The notes below the pieces were generated by a model. That model made no database searches and was not told where the DNA came from. It saw only the letters and a program-made list of their open reading frames with translations. A DNA stretch of 64,000 nt from Thermus altitudinis (GTDB lineage: Bacteria > Deinococcota > Deinococci > Deinococcales > Thermaceae): the NCBI RefSeq assembly GCF_022760835.1, contig NZ_JAKTNQ010000006.1:21819-85818 (forward strand), in the 5' to 3' direction. Every line of letters begins with the position of its first letter. The first letter of the stretch is position 1. A program made the position numbers and the translations under genes. Below, piece by piece: positions 8,353 through 16,546 of this stretch.

Positions 8353-9483
8353 TCAGGGAAAGAGCTTTCGGTAGGCCTCGAGGGCGTACCGGTCCGTCAT
8401 GCCGGCGATGTAGTCGCAGACTGCCCGTTCCAAGCCCCCTTTGGGGATCCGGGCCTGGACCTCTTTGGGGAGGATTTCCGGGTAACGGGTATAGGTGTGG
8501 AAAAGCTGTTCTAGAACTATTTCCGCCTTGCGCCGTTCCCTTAGGACCTCAGGGTGGCGGTAGAAACGCTCCCTGAGAAACCCTTTCAACTCCTGGTGGG
8601 CCTGCTCGGCCTCCGGGGTGAGGCGGGCCAGGCGCTGGGAGTGCCGGCGTACCTCTTCGGCGCTCCTTACCCCCGCCCGTTCCACCTCCTGGTGGATGGC
8701 CTCTATGGCAGCGGTGATGAGGAACCCCAGGAGTTGGCGCACCAGGATGCGGCGGGAAAGCTCGGTGAGCCGGGAGAGGTCCAAGCCTTCTTCCTGGGCC
8801 AGCTCCTGCAGAAAGGGGACCTCGGTAAGCTCCTCGGGGCGGAGGAGGCCGCTACGGAGGCCGTCGTCCAGGTCGTGGGCGGCGTAGGCGATGGCGTCGG
8901 AGAGATCCACCACCTGGGCCTCGAGGGTACCCTTCCCCGGGTATTCGGCCTTGAAACCGGTATCGTAGGCGGCCTCGTGGGTGGCGATACCCTCCAGGAC
9001 CTCGTAGGTGAGGTTAAGGCCCTGGAAGCTGGGGTAGCGGACCTCTAGCTCGGTGAGGATCCGGAGGGCTTGGGCGTTGTGCTCAAACCCCCCGTGCCCC
9101 TGCATCAGGCCATTCAGGACCTTCTCCCCCGTGTGGCCGAAGGGCGGGTGGCCCAGGTCGTGGGAAAGGGCGATGGCCTCGGTGAGGTCCTCGTTGAGGC
9201 CTAAGGCCCGGGCGATGGAACGGGCCACCTGGACCACCTCGAGGGTATGGGTCAGGCGGGTGCGGTAGTAGTCCCCGGCCCAGTTGGGGAAGACCTGGGT
9301 CTTGTACTCCAGGCGGCGGAAGGCGGTGGTGTGCAGGATGCGGTCCCGGTCCTTCTGGTAAGGGGTGCGGTAGGGGGACTCGGGCTCCGGGTGCTGCCTT
9401 CCCCGGGTGTCCCGGGCCTTTTGCGCATAGGGGGCCAGGCGCTGGGCCTCCTCCTCCAGAAGCCTTTCCCGGTCTATCAGCAT
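8353..9483 (-). CDS. dgt: Deoxyguanosinetriphosphate triphosphohydrolase-like dNTPase
   Basis: HD-superfamily hydrolase of 376 residues that splits dNTPs to nucleoside and triphosphate. Metal ligands are visible as R-L-T-H-T-L-E-V (H79), S-H-D-L-G-H-P-P-F-G-H (H108, D109) and a later D-L-S-D-A-I-A-Y-A-A-H-D. The thermophilic homologue is known to need mixed dNTPs as activators. The ATG immediately follows the fabF stop with no gap, so it is cotranscribed with fabF. Confidence 0.93.
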   Translation of the reverse strand: MLIDRERLLEEEAQRLAPYAQKARDTRGRQHPEPESPYRTPYQKDRDRILHTTAFRRLEYKTQVFPNWAGDYYRTRLTHTLEVVQVARSIARALGLNEDLTEAIALSHDLGHPPFGHTGEKVLNGLMQGHGGFEHNAQALRILTELEVRYPSFQGLNLTYEVLEGIATHEAAYDTGFKAEYPGKGTLEAQVVDLSDAIAYAAHDLDDGLRSGLLRPEELTEVPFLQELAQEEGLDLSRLTELSRRILVRQLLGFLITAAIEAIHQEVERAGVRSAEEVRRHSQRLARLTPEAEQAHQELKGFLRERFYRHPEVLRERRKAEIVLEQLFHTYTRYPEILPKEVQARIPKGGLERAVCDYIAGMTDRYALEAYRKLFP

Positions 9484-10710
9484 CTAAACCCGTTTGAAGA
9501 GCAGGACGGCGTTTTGCCCGCCGAAGGCGAAGGAGTTGGAGAGGGCGTAGGTCACCTTGGCCTCCCGGGGCTCGGGCACGAAGTCCAGGTCCAGCTCGGG
9601 GTCGGGGTCCTCCAGGTTGATGGTGGGGGGGATGACCCCGTGGTAGAGGGCCTGCGCCGTGGCGATGGCCTCAATCCCTCCCGCGGCCCCCAGGAGGTGG
9701 CCGGTCATGCTCTTGGTGCTGGAGACCATAAGCCTTTTGGCGTGCTCCCCAAAGACCTCCTTGATGGCCAGGACCTCGGCCCGGTCCCCCACGGGGGTGG
9801 AGGTGCCGTGGGCGTTGATGTAGCCCACCGCCTCGGGGTCCACTCGGGCATCCCAGAGGGCGCGGCGCATGGCCAAGGCGGCGCCTTTGCCCTCGGGGTG
9901 GGGCTCGGTGATGTGGTGGGCGTCGGCGCTCCGGCCAAAGCCCACCAGTTCGGCGTAGATCCTGGCGCCCCGCTTTTTGGCGTGCTCGTACTCTTCCAGC
10001 ACCAAGACCCCCGCTCCTTCCCCCATCACGAAGCCATCCCGGCTTAGGGTGAAGGGGCGGCTGGCCTTTTGGGGTTCCTCGTTCCGGGTGGAAAGGGCCC
10101 GCATCACGGCAAAGGCCCCGATGGCCATGGGGGTGATGGCGGCCTCGGTGCCCCCAGCCAGCACGATGTCCGCTTCCCCCAGCTGGATCATGCGCAAGGC
10201 GTTGCCGATGGCATCCGAGCCCGTGGCGCAGGCGGTGACCGCGGTGGAGCTCGGTCCCATGAAGCCATAGCGCATGGCGATGTGGGCCGAGGCCATGTTG
10301 GCGATCATCATGGGGATGAAAAAGGGGCTGATGCGGTTTGGGCCCCGCTCCAGGAAGACCTTGCTCTGGGCCTCCCAGGTCTCCATGCCCCCGATACCCG
10401 TGCCCACCAGGGTCCCCACCCGCTCGGGGTCTAGGGCCCCGGGCTCCAGCCCCGCATCCTTAAGGGCCAGCTCCGCCGCGATCAGGGCGTACTGGACGAA
10501 GCGGTCCAGCCGCCGGAGTTCCTTTTTGTCTAGGAACGCCTCTGGGTTGACGTCCACCTCGGCGGCGATGCGCACCGGCAAGGTGGAGGCATCAAAGCGG
10601 GTGATGGGGCGCACCCCGCTTCTCCCGGCAAGTTGGGCCTTGTGGTAGGCTTCGGCCCCCACGCCGATGGGGGTTAAGGGGCCGAGGCCGGTGATGACCA
10701 CGCGTCGCAT
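9484..10710 (-). CDS. fabF: 3-oxoacyl-[ACP] synthase II FabF
   Basis: Elongating condensing enzyme of type II fatty acid synthesis, 408 residues, cytosolic dimer. Cys-His-His triad: C161 in T-A-C-A-T-G, the histidine of N-A-H-G-T-S-T-P and the histidine of [12 protein letters not shown]. It extends acyl-ACP with malonyl-ACP. TATACT lies 6 nt before the ATG, so it can be transcribed as a leaderless mRNA independently of acpP, from which it is separated by two hairpins. Confidence 0.96.
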   Translation of the reverse strand: MRRVVITGLGPLTPIGVGAEAYHKAQLAGRSGVRPITRFDASTLPVRIAAEVDVNPEAFLDKKELRRLDRFVQYALIAAELALKDAGLEPGALDPERVGTLVGTGIGGMETWEAQSKVFLERGPNRISPFFIPMMIANMASAHIAMRYGFMGPSSTAVTACATGSDAIGNALRMIQLGEADIVLAGGTEAAITPMAIGAFAVMRALSTRNEEPQKASRPFTLSRDGFVMGEGAGVLVLEEYEHAKKRGARIYAELVGFGRSADAHHITEPHPEGKGAALAMRRALWDARVDPEAVGYINAHGTSTPVGDRAEVLAIKEVFGEHAKRLMVSSTKSMTGHLLGAAGGIEAIATAQALYHGVIPPTINLEDPDPELDLDFVPEPREAKVTYALSNSFAFGGQNAVLLFKRV

Positions 10711-10716
10711 GGGGGT

Positions 10717-10722
10717 AGTATA
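10717..10722 (-). promoter_or_regulatory. -10 box of fabF (leaderless)
   Basis: TATACT, a near-perfect -10, followed by ACCCCC and the fabF ATG. It lies downstream of two hairpins that separate fabF from acpP, which supports an independent fabF-dgt transcript. Confidence 0.65.
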
Positions 10723-10748
10723 CCGAAAGGAGCCAGGGAAAGGAGAAA

Positions 10749-10766
10749 GGGCGCGCGGATGCGCCC
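10749..10766 (-). terminator. Hairpin between acpP and fabF
   Basis: GGGCGC / GCGCCC stem with a 6-nt loop; on the minus strand it is followed by TTTCTCCTTT, a loose T-rich tract. Together with the 43-bp repeat just upstream it probably ends transcripts from acpP. Confidence 0.5.
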
Positions 10767-10808
10767 TCCTCGAGGCTCTAGTACCCGTGCCCTCTCCCCT
10801 AGGGATTT

Positions 10809-10851
10809 ACCGGGGCCCCCACCTTGGCCAAAACCAGGGTGGGGCGGGGTA
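10809..10851 (-). repeat. 43-bp hairpin repeat, copy 1 (degenerate)
   Basis: Match to the repeat found twice in tandem near 41.0 kb and once near 50.8 kb, with several substitutions (CCACCTTGG arm kept, the other arm reads CCAGGGTGG). It lies 4 bp after the acpP stop. Read along the acpP transcript it has the same orientation as the other copies relative to their upstream genes. Confidence 0.75.
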
Positions 10852-10855
10852 AAGC

Positions 10856-11098
10856 CTAGCCCAGCTTGGCCTGGATGAAGGCCACCGCATCCTTAACCGT
10901 GCGGATCTTTTCCGCCTCCTCGTCGGAGATCTCCAGGCCGAACTCGTCCTCCAGGCCCATGATCAGCTCCACGGTGTCCAGGCTGTCCGCCCCCAGGTCC
11001 TCAATGAAGCGGGCCTCGAGGGTGACTTTCTCCGGCTCCACCGAGAGCTTTTCCGCGATAACCGCCTTGACCTTTTCAAAGATTTCCTGCTCCGTCAT
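10856..11098 (-). CDS. acpP: Acyl carrier protein
   Basis: Acidic 80-residue carrier protein. The phosphopantetheine serine is S39 in [11 protein letters not shown]. It shuttles acyl chains among FabD, FabH, FabG and FabF. Start ATG has GGGAGG seven bases upstream; longer upstream reading would run into the fabG-acpP spacer and was rejected. Between fabG and fabF on the minus strand, the usual position. Confidence 0.97.
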   Translation of the reverse strand: MTEQEIFEKVKAVIAEKLSVEPEKVTLEARFIEDLGADSLDTVELIMGLEDEFGLEISDEEAEKIRTVKDAVAFIQAKLG

Positions 11099-11151
11099 GA
11101 AAACCTCCCTTGGGGATTTTACCACGGGGTCTAGCCCCGGGCCTGGCCCCC

Positions 11152-11889
11152 TCAATGGGGGGTGAGCCCCCCGTCCACGCACAGGGTCTGGCCGGTGATG
11201 TACCCGGCGGCCTCGGAGACCAAGAAGGCCACGGCCTCGGCCACCTCCTCCGGGCGGCCAAAGCGGCCTGCGGGGATGCTCTTCAGGTAGGCCTCTTGGA
11301 CTTCTTTGGGAAGCTTTCCCGTCATCTCCGTTTCTATGAACCCCGGGGCCACCGCGTTCACCGTGATCCCCCTGGCGGCGTACTCCTTGGCCACCGCCCG
11401 GGTGAAGCCGATGAGCCCCGCCTTGGAGGCCACGTAGTTGGCCTGGCCGGGGTTGCCCAGGATGCCCACCACGCTGGTGATGTTCACGATGCGCCCGAAG
11501 CGGGCCTTCATCATGAGCTTGATGGCCTCGCGGGTGGTGCGGAAGACCGCGGAGAGGTTGGCCTCGAGGACCGCCTCCCAGTCCTCGTCCTTCATGCGGA
11601 TGAGGAGGGTGTCCCGGGTGATGCCGGCGTTGTTCACCAGGGTGTCCAGCCCGCCCAGGATCTCCGCCGCGGCGTGGACCAAACCCGTGGCGGCTTCCGC
11701 CTCCAGGAGGTTGGCCCCCAGGACCCCCACCAGGGGGCTACCCAGCCTCCTGGCCTCCTCCGCCACCTCTTCCGCCTTCTCCCGGTTCTGGCCGTAGTGG
11801 ATCACCAAGGCGTAGCCTTCCTGGGCCAGCCTCAGGGCGATGGCCCGGCCGATGCCCCGGCTGGCCCCTGTCACCAGTGCCTTACGCAT
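11152..11889 (-). CDS. fabG: 3-oxoacyl-[ACP] reductase FabG
   Basis: Classical short-chain dehydrogenase, 245 residues, NADPH-dependent. Cofactor motif T-G-A-S-R-G-I-G-R near residue 7, N-N-A-G near 86, and the catalytic set S139, Y152, K156 in Y-V-A-S-K. It reduces the keto group after each condensation. Overlaps fabD by 8 bp and is followed 53 bp later by acpP. Confidence 0.95.
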   Translation of the reverse strand: MRKALVTGASRGIGRAIALRLAQEGYALVIHYGQNREKAEEVAEEARRLGSPLVGVLGANLLEAEAATGLVHAAAEILGGLDTLVNNAGITRDTLLIRMKDEDWEAVLEANLSAVFRTTREAIKLMMKARFGRIVNITSVVGILGNPGQANYVASKAGLIGFTRAVAKEYAARGITVNAVAPGFIETEMTGKLPKEVQEAYLKSIPAGRFGRPEEVAEAVAFLVSEAAGYITGQTLCVDGGLTPH

Positions 11890-12799
11890 CCTCCACCTCC
11901 AAGGCCTTTCTTACCCCTTCTGGGTCTCCCACGGAAAGGGCCTGGGCTTCCTTCAGGGTGCGGGCCACCAGGCCCTTGAGCACCTCGCCGCTACCAAACT
12001 CCAAAAAGCGCCGGAGGCCCCTCTTTTCCATATCCCTTAGGATCTCCACCCAGCGCACCGGGGCGGTGATCTGCTCCAGGAGAAGCGCACGGATGCGCTC
12101 GGGGTCCTCCTCGGGCTTGGCGGTCACGTTGGAGTAAACGGGAAAACGGGGTTTCCTTAGGGCCACCCCTGACAGGTCCCGGGCCAGGCGTTCCTTGGCG
12201 GGCGCCATCAGGGAGGAGTGGAAGGGGGCGGAGACCGGCAGGAAGACCACCCGGGCCCGTTTTTCCTTTAACCTTTCCGCCGCCTCTTCCACCGCCCCCT
12301 TCTCCCCGGAGATCACCGTCTGCTCGGGGGCGTTGAGGTTGGCCACCTCCACCCCCTCTAGCCCGGCCAAGGCCTCCTGGATGGCCTCGAGGGGAAGCTT
12401 TAGGATGGCGGCCATGGCCCCCTTTCCTGGGGGTACGGCCTCCTGCATGTACCGGCCCCGGAGGCGCACCAGCCTAAGGGCATCCTCCAGCCCCAGGGTG
12501 CCGGCGGCCACGTGGGCGGTCCATTCCCCCAGGGAATGGCCTGCGGCCAGAAGGGGTTCCTTCCCCCCGGCCGCCAAAAAGGCCCGGTAGGCGGCGTAGC
12601 CCACCGCCAGGAGGGCGGGTTGCTGGTTCTCCGTGAGGGTGAGGGCTTCCTCCGGGCCTTCCCACATGAGCCTTAGGAGGCCGGGCAAGGTGGCCTCGGC
12701 CCGGTCCAGGACCTCTTTGGCGGCGGGAAAGGCCTCGTAGAGGGCCTTTCCCATGCCCACCCGCTGGGAGCCTTGGCCGGGAAAGAGGGCGGCGTACAT
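11882..12799 (-). CDS. fabD: Malonyl-CoA:ACP transacylase FabD
   Basis: 305 residues, alpha/beta-hydrolase-like transacylase. F-P-G-Q-G-S-Q near the N-terminus and the nucleophile S89 in G-H-S-L-G-E-W. It loads malonyl groups onto ACP. The ATG shares one base with the fabH stop, and the end overlaps fabG. Confidence 0.95.
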   Translation of the reverse strand: MYAALFPGQGSQRVGMGKALYEAFPAAKEVLDRAEATLPGLLRLMWEGPEEALTLTENQQPALLAVGYAAYRAFLAAGGKEPLLAAGHSLGEWTAHVAAGTLGLEDALRLVRLRGRYMQEAVPPGKGAMAAILKLPLEAIQEALAGLEGVEVANLNAPEQTVISGEKGAVEEAAERLKEKRARVVFLPVSAPFHSSLMAPAKERLARDLSGVALRKPRFPVYSNVTAKPEEDPERIRALLLEQITAPVRWVEILRDMEKRGLRRFLEFGSGEVLKGLVARTLKEAQALSVGDPEGVRKALEVEDA

Positions 12800-13767
12800 C
12801 AGGCTCCCCCCCAGGTGAGTACCGCCGCGGCCCAGGTGAGCCCGGCCCCAAAGGAAACCAGGAGCACGTGATCCCCTTCTTGGATCCGGCCGTCGTCCAC
12901 CGCCTCCTTAAGGGCTAAGGGGATGGAGGCGGTGGAGGTGTTGCCGTAGCGGTCCACGTTCACCACCACCCGCTCCCAGGGAAGGCCCAGGCGCTCCCGG
13001 GCGGCGTCAATGATCCTCAGGTTCGCCTGGTGGGGCACGAAGACCTTGATGTCCTCCGGGGTGAGGCCGGCTTTCTCTATGGCCTCGAGGGTGGCGGTGT
13101 TCATCACCCGCACGGCGAACTTGAAGACCTCGCGCCCATTCATGTAGAGGCGGTTGCGCATGGAGGTGCCGTCGGGAAGCCTAGGGGCCACGCAGGCGTG
13201 GTAGAGCTCCTTGGCCCCGCTGCCGTCCGCCCCCAGCACGAAGGAGCGGAAGCCGAAGCCTTCCCGCACCCTTCCCACCACCGCCGCGCCCCCGGCGTCC
13301 CCGAAGAGGACGGCGGTGGCCCGATCGTTCCAGTCCAGGATCTTGGAAAGGGCCTCGGCTCCCACCACCAGGACCTTCCGGGCCAGGCCCGCCTCCACCA
13401 GGGCGTGGGCTTGGGCCAGGGCGTAAAGCCATCCTGGGCAGCCCGCCAACAGGTCGTAGGCGAAGCCCTGGATGCCAAAGCGGGCCTGGACCAGGGCGGC
13501 GGTGTCGGGGAAAAGGGCGTCGGGGGTGTTGGTGGCCACGATGACCCCGTCCACTCCCTCCAAAGCCCCCGGGTGCCGCTTGAGGAGGTCCTCCACCGCC
13601 TGGAAGGCCAGGTCCGAGGTGTACTCGTCCTGGGCGGCGATGCGCCGTTCCCGGATGCCGGTGCGGGTCACGATCCACTCGTCCGAGGTGTCCAAATAGG
13701 CCTCAAAGTCCTCGTTCCTCATGACCCTCTCGGGGACGTAAGCCCCCAGGGCCAGGATGCCGCTCAT
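12799..13767 (-). CDS. fabH: 3-oxoacyl-[ACP] synthase III FabH
   Basis: Priming condensing enzyme, 322 residues. Catalytic C110 sits in L-L-A-G-C-P-G-W, where many FabH proteins have A-C-A-G-F, so the residue after the cysteine is Pro rather than Ala; the histidine in V-P-H-Q-A-N and the asparagine in Y-G-N-T-S complete the triad. It starts fatty acids from acyl-CoA; in Thermus, with iso-branched lipids, branched primers from Leu/Ile/Val breakdown are expected. ATG has GGGAGGT upstream and a TATAGT -10 further up. Confidence 0.93.
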   Translation of the reverse strand: MSGILALGAYVPERVMRNEDFEAYLDTSDEWIVTRTGIRERRIAAQDEYTSDLAFQAVEDLLKRHPGALEGVDGVIVATNTPDALFPDTAALVQARFGIQGFAYDLLAGCPGWLYALAQAHALVEAGLARKVLVVGAEALSKILDWNDRATAVLFGDAGGAAVVGRVREGFGFRSFVLGADGSGAKELYHACVAPRLPDGTSMRNRLYMNGREVFKFAVRVMNTATLEAIEKAGLTPEDIKVFVPHQANLRIIDAARERLGLPWERVVVNVDRYGNTSTASIPLALKEAVDDGRIQEGDHVLLVSFGAGLTWAAAVLTWGGA

Positions 13768-13791
13768 GCCTGACCTCCCGTCATGGGCACC

Positions 13792-13797
13792 ACTATA
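13792..13797 (-). promoter_or_regulatory. -10 box upstream of fabH
   Basis: TATAGT about 25 nt before the fabH ATG and just after the rpmF terminator; a Shine-Dalgarno GGGAGGT follows, so this is a leadered transcript unlike many neighbours. It would drive fabHDG-acpP. Confidence 0.5.
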
Positions 13798-13810
13798 CCC
13801 ACTAGCAGTG

Positions 13811-13842
13811 AAAAAAGTTGAGGCCCCGGGTTTAGGGGCCTC
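13811..13842 (-). terminator. Intrinsic terminator after rpmF
   Basis: On the minus strand GAGGCCCC, a 7-nt loop, GGGGCCTC and then AACTTTTTTC: a perfect 8-bp GC stem with a six-T tract. It ends the yceD-rpmF transcript before fabH. Confidence 0.85.
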
Positions 13843-13857
13843 TTATCTTGACCCGGT

Positions 13858-14040
13858 CTAGACTTCCAGGACCTTGCGCCCGTCGTAGTAGCCGCACTCC
13901 GGGCAGACGGTGTGGGGGGGTTTGGGCGCCTTGCACTCGGGGCAGGGTACCAGGGTCGGGGGGGTCAGGGCGTGGTGGCTCCTACGGGCATCGCGCCGTG
14001 CCTTAGAGGTCTTCTTCTTGGGTACAGGATGCTTGGCCAT
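13858..14040 (-). CDS. rpmF: 50S ribosomal protein L32
   Basis: 60 residues, basic N-terminus ([11 protein letters not shown]) and a zinc ribbon with C-P-E-C and a second C-P-E-C, the zinc-binding form of L32. Binds 23S rRNA near the exit tunnel. Preceded by yceD as in many bacteria and followed by a strong terminator and the fab cluster. Confidence 0.97.
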   Translation of the reverse strand: MAKHPVPKKKTSKARRDARRSHHALTPPTLVPCPECKAPKPPHTVCPECGYYDGRKVLEV

Positions 14041-14054
14041 CTCCAGTCCTCCAG

Positions 14055-14070
14055 GGGGGCTAAGGCCCCC
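14055..14070 (-). promoter_or_regulatory. Hairpin in the rpmF leader
   Basis: GGGGGC-CTTA-GCCCCC between a TATACT (14085-14090, minus strand) and the rpmF Shine-Dalgarno GGAGG. Without a T tract it is unlikely to be a terminator; it may shape or stabilise the rpmF leader RNA. Confidence 0.4.
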
Positions 14071-14084
14071 GCTAAACCCCTGGT

Positions 14085-14090
14085 AGTATA
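14085..14090 (-). promoter_or_regulatory. -10 box upstream of rpmF
   Basis: TATACT in the 59-bp gap between yceD and rpmF, giving a leader of about 40 nt that holds a GC hairpin and a Shine-Dalgarno. Confidence 0.5.
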
Positions 14091-14099
14091 GCAGACCCG

Positions 14100-14636
14100 C
14101 TAGAGTTCGGGAAGGAGGTCCTTAAGGCCCAATAAGGGGTGGTGGACCTCCGGCTCGTGGCCGCAGTCCACCAGGTTGCGGTCCGCCCCGCACACGGGGC
14201 AGAGGCCCTTGCATCCGTCCTGGCACAAGACGGTGTAGGGCATTTCGGTGACGAAGGCCTCGGTCAGGAAGGGAAGAAGGTCCAAGTCGGGCTCGCCAAA
14301 GGTGTAGTACTCCTCCTCCGCCTCCTCGTGGAAGACCACCTCGCCCAGGCCCTGCTGGTAGCGCAAAAGGTGCTGGAAGTGGGCGTGGATGGGGGTAGGG
14401 GTGGGCTTGAGGCAGCGGCGGCACTCCATGAGGGCCACGCCCTCCACCTCACCGGAAAGCCAGTACTCGTCCCCGCCCACGGCGGAAACCGCCACCTTCC
14501 AGGTGGCCTCGCCTTCCAAGGGGAAGCGCTCCTCCCCGACAAAGAAGGCTTCCTGCACCACGCCTGTGGCGCGAACCGTTCCTCCTTCTCGCAAGAGGCG
14601 GGCCAGATTGATGCTTGCCACCTCGCGGTATTCCAT
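14100..14636 (-). CDS. yceD: YceD/DUF177 family protein
   Basis: 178 residues. A small four-cysteine site is visible in the C-terminal half (C-Q-D-G-C and C-P-V-C), and an earlier C-R-R-C. The family is usually found directly before rpmF, as here, and in other lineages is linked to 23S rRNA/ribosome accumulation; the exact role is not known. Starts at an ATG with TATACT 7 nt upstream (leaderless). Confidence 0.85.
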   Translation of the reverse strand: MEYREVASINLARLLREGGTVRATGVVQEAFFVGEERFPLEGEATWKVAVSAVGGDEYWLSGEVEGVALMECRRCLKPTPTPIHAHFQHLLRYQQGLGEVVFHEEAEEEYYTFGEPDLDLLPFLTEAFVTEMPYTVLCQDGCKGLCPVCGADRNLVDCGHEPEVHHPLLGLKDLLPEL

Positions 14637-14643
14637 CCTTCTA

Positions 14644-14649
14644 AGTATA
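14644..14649 (-). promoter_or_regulatory. -10 box of yceD (leaderless)
   Basis: TATACT followed by 7 nt and the yceD ATG with no Shine-Dalgarno. First promoter of the yceD-rpmF unit. Confidence 0.6.
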
Positions 14650-14716
14650 GCGCTCCCCCCTCCTTTCTCCTAGAGGGGAGGCATAAAGTTCCCAAGCGGT
14701 GTATGGGGTTTTCTGC

Positions 14717-14722
14717 TACCAT
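14717..14722 (+). promoter_or_regulatory. -10 box of the arginase gene (leaderless)
   Basis: TACCAT with 7 nt to the ATG at 14730. Spacing like this decides for the second of two close ATGs as the start. Confidence 0.45.
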
Positions 14723-14729
14723 GCCCCCC

Positions 14730-15611
14730 ATGGAGCGGGTGGCCATCCTAGGAGTGCCCATGGACTTGGGTGCGGGGCGGCGCGGGGTGGACATGGGGCC
14801 TTCCGCTTTGCGCTACGCCCGGCTTGCCGAGGAGCTGGAGGGCTTAGGGTTCTGGGTGGAGGACCTGGGGGATGTGGGGGTGCCCCTGGCGGAAACCCTT
14901 AGGAAAGGGAGAACCCATGGGAATGGCCAGACCTACCTGGAGGAGATCCGCCAGGCGGCCCTCGAGCTTAGGGAAAGGCTCCGCTCCTTGCCGGAAGGGG
15001 TGTTCCCCATCGTGCTAGGGGGGGACCATTCCCTAAGCATGGGTTCGGTGAGCGGGGTGGCCCGGGAGCCCCTGGGGGTAGTCTGGGTGGATGCCCACGC
15101 GGACTTCAACACCCCGGAAACCAGCCCCAGCGGCAACATCCACGGCATGCCCCTGGCGGTGCTCTGCGGCCTGGGGCATCCCCGCCTGACCGAGGCCTTC
15201 CAGGCGGTGGACCCCAAGCGGGTGGTCCTGGTGGGGGTAAGGAGCCTAGACCCTGGGGAGAGGCGTCTCCTTATGGAAATGGGGGTTACCGTGTACACCA
15301 TGCACGAGGTGGACCGCCTGGGGGTGGCCCGCATCGCCGAGGAGGTTTTGGAAAGGCTTGCTGGCCTTCCCCTTCACGTGTCCCTGGACGCCGACGTCCT
15401 GGACCCCACTCTGGCCCCCGGGGTGGGGACCCCGGTCCCGGGGGGGCTTTCCTACCGGGAGGCGCACCTGCTCATGGAAATCCTGGCCCATTCGGGCCGG
15501 GTGCGAAGCCTGGACCTGGTGGAGGTGAACCCCATTTTGGACGAGCGCAACCGCACGGCGGAGATGATGGTAGGCCTGGCCCTGAGCCTTTTAGGGAAAC
15601 GTATCCTTTAG
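14730..15611 (+). CDS. rocF: Arginase
   Basis: Ureohydrolase of 293 residues, Mn-dependent, converting arginine to ornithine and urea. Metal motifs G-G-D-H-S near residue 97, D-A-H-A-D-F-N and S-L-D-A-D-V-L-D-P near 220. The arginase-type S-G-N-I-H-G-M-P segment favours arginase over agmatinase. Two close ATGs exist; the second fits the leaderless spacing. Single-gene unit divergent from yceD-rpmF. Confidence 0.9.
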   Translation: MERVAILGVPMDLGAGRRGVDMGPSALRYARLAEELEGLGFWVEDLGDVGVPLAETLRKGRTHGNGQTYLEEIRQAALELRERLRSLPEGVFPIVLGGDHSLSMGSVSGVAREPLGVVWVDAHADFNTPETSPSGNIHGMPLAVLCGLGHPRLTEAFQAVDPKRVVLVGVRSLDPGERRLLMEMGVTVYTMHEVDRLGVARIAEEVLERLAGLPLHVSLDADVLDPTLAPGVGTPVPGGLSYREAHLLMEILAHSGRVRSLDLVEVNPILDERNRTAEMMVGLALSLLGKRIL

Positions 15612-16068
15612 GGATTGGCGCCAGGGGTTGTGCCGGCTATATCCCCGTCAAAGCGTTGGTGGGTGGGGCCCTCCTCCTCATGGTTTTGGAAGGCCACCTG
15701 GTCCTTTCGCGGGGCTCCAGGGGGCCATTGAGCGCCGGCATGCGGCGGCACTGGAGCGGTACGTGGTCTTTTCCCGGCCTCGAGGCGGATGGCAATGCCG
15801 TCCTGGGGAAGGCCCAGGACTATCCTTTGCGGCTTTAGGGCTATTCTTCCCCCAGGCCTTGGTGGATGCCCTGCTTGCGCCCGGGGGTCTTGCCAGCCTG
15901 GGCACGGGAAGGAATCCCGGCGAGGCGGGACTGGAAGAAGGGGGCCAATGGCGGCTCAAACCGCAAGGGCTTTCCCGGGCCTTGGTCTACCGCCGGGAGG
16001 ATCCGTAAACCGGTTGGGTCATGGGGCGCCAGGGGTTAAGTTAAGGTGCCGGGGGGTACGGATGGGGC
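15612..16068 (+). other. 457-bp stretch without a clear gene; possible degenerate reading frame
   Basis: No confident gene. One frame is open from 15628 to a TAA at 16008 and its second half (from about 15745) has a plausible protein-like composition (A-L-E-R-Y-V-V-F-S-R-P-R-G-G-W). A different frame from TTG 15656 opens with a hydrophobic run (L-V-G-G-A-L-L-L-M-V-L-E-G) but stops at 15838. The two would join into a membrane-anchored protein only with a frameshift around 15710-15740, so this may be a decayed gene. A TATATC box lies at about 15638-15643. I recognise no family. Confidence 0.3.
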
Positions 16069-16452
16069 TTAACCCCTAGCCTGGCCCCGCAGGTACCGTC
16101 CCAGCCTCTGCCCTCCCTGGAAGGCCAGGGCCAGGCTTTCCCAGGGAGGTTCCTTTTTGCGGTGGAGAAGGGGGTCCAGGGCCTCCTTGGCCCACTGGCT
16201 CACCAGCACCGGGAAGTCCAGCCCCGTTTCCAGGAAGTACGCCTCTGCCTCCCGCCAGGCCCCCTCGCTCCGGCGGAAAAAGGCGGAGAGGTCCTTGGGC
16301 GGCGGGGCCTCCGGCCAGAGGAAGCCGCTTACCACCCCCAGGAGCCAGGCCCCCCGGAGGTGCTTGGGCAAGGCCTGGGCCCCCCGGGCCACGTACCCCA
16401 GGGGATCCTTGTGCAAAAGCTCCCGCGGGAGATGGGCCAGGGGGTCCTCCAT
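16069..16452 (-). CDS. Conserved-looking hypothetical protein, 127 aa
   Basis: No family recognised. A mostly helical protein with no signal peptide or membrane span, Leu- and Trp-rich, with segments such as L-H-K-D-P-L-G-Y and F-F-R-R-S-E-G-A-W-R-E-A-E. Codon usage is normal for the window and a TACACT box lies 6 nt before the ATG (leaderless), which supports a real gene. It lies downstream of nuoN but after a hairpin, with its own promoter. Confidence 0.6.
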   Translation of the reverse strand: MEDPLAHLPRELLHKDPLGYVARGAQALPKHLRGAWLLGVVSGFLWPEAPPPKDLSAFFRRSEGAWREAEAYFLETGLDFPVLVSQWAKEALDPLLHRKKEPPWESLALAFQGGQRLGRYLRGQARG

Positions 16453-16458
16453 GCCTTG

Positions 16459-16464
16459 AGTGTA
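16459..16464 (-). promoter_or_regulatory. -10 box of the 127-aa hypothetical gene (leaderless)
   Basis: TACACT, 6 nt, then ATG; the identical arrangement is seen before the ddrA-like gene near 32.8 kb. Confidence 0.5.
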
Positions 16465-16523
16465 AACCTGGTGTGGGGAAAAGTCCCGGGCCCCAGGATA
16501 CCTTCCGTACCCCAGGGCCGGAA

Positions 16524-16546
16524 GGCCACGGGCTTAGCCCGCGGCC
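16524..16546 (-). terminator. Hairpin with the nuoN stop codon as its loop
   Basis: Minus-strand RNA reads GGCCGCGGGC-UAA-GCCCGUGGCC: ten pairs (one G-U) around a three-base loop that is exactly the nuoN UAA stop codon. No T tract follows. It marks the end of the complex I operon. Confidence 0.65.
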
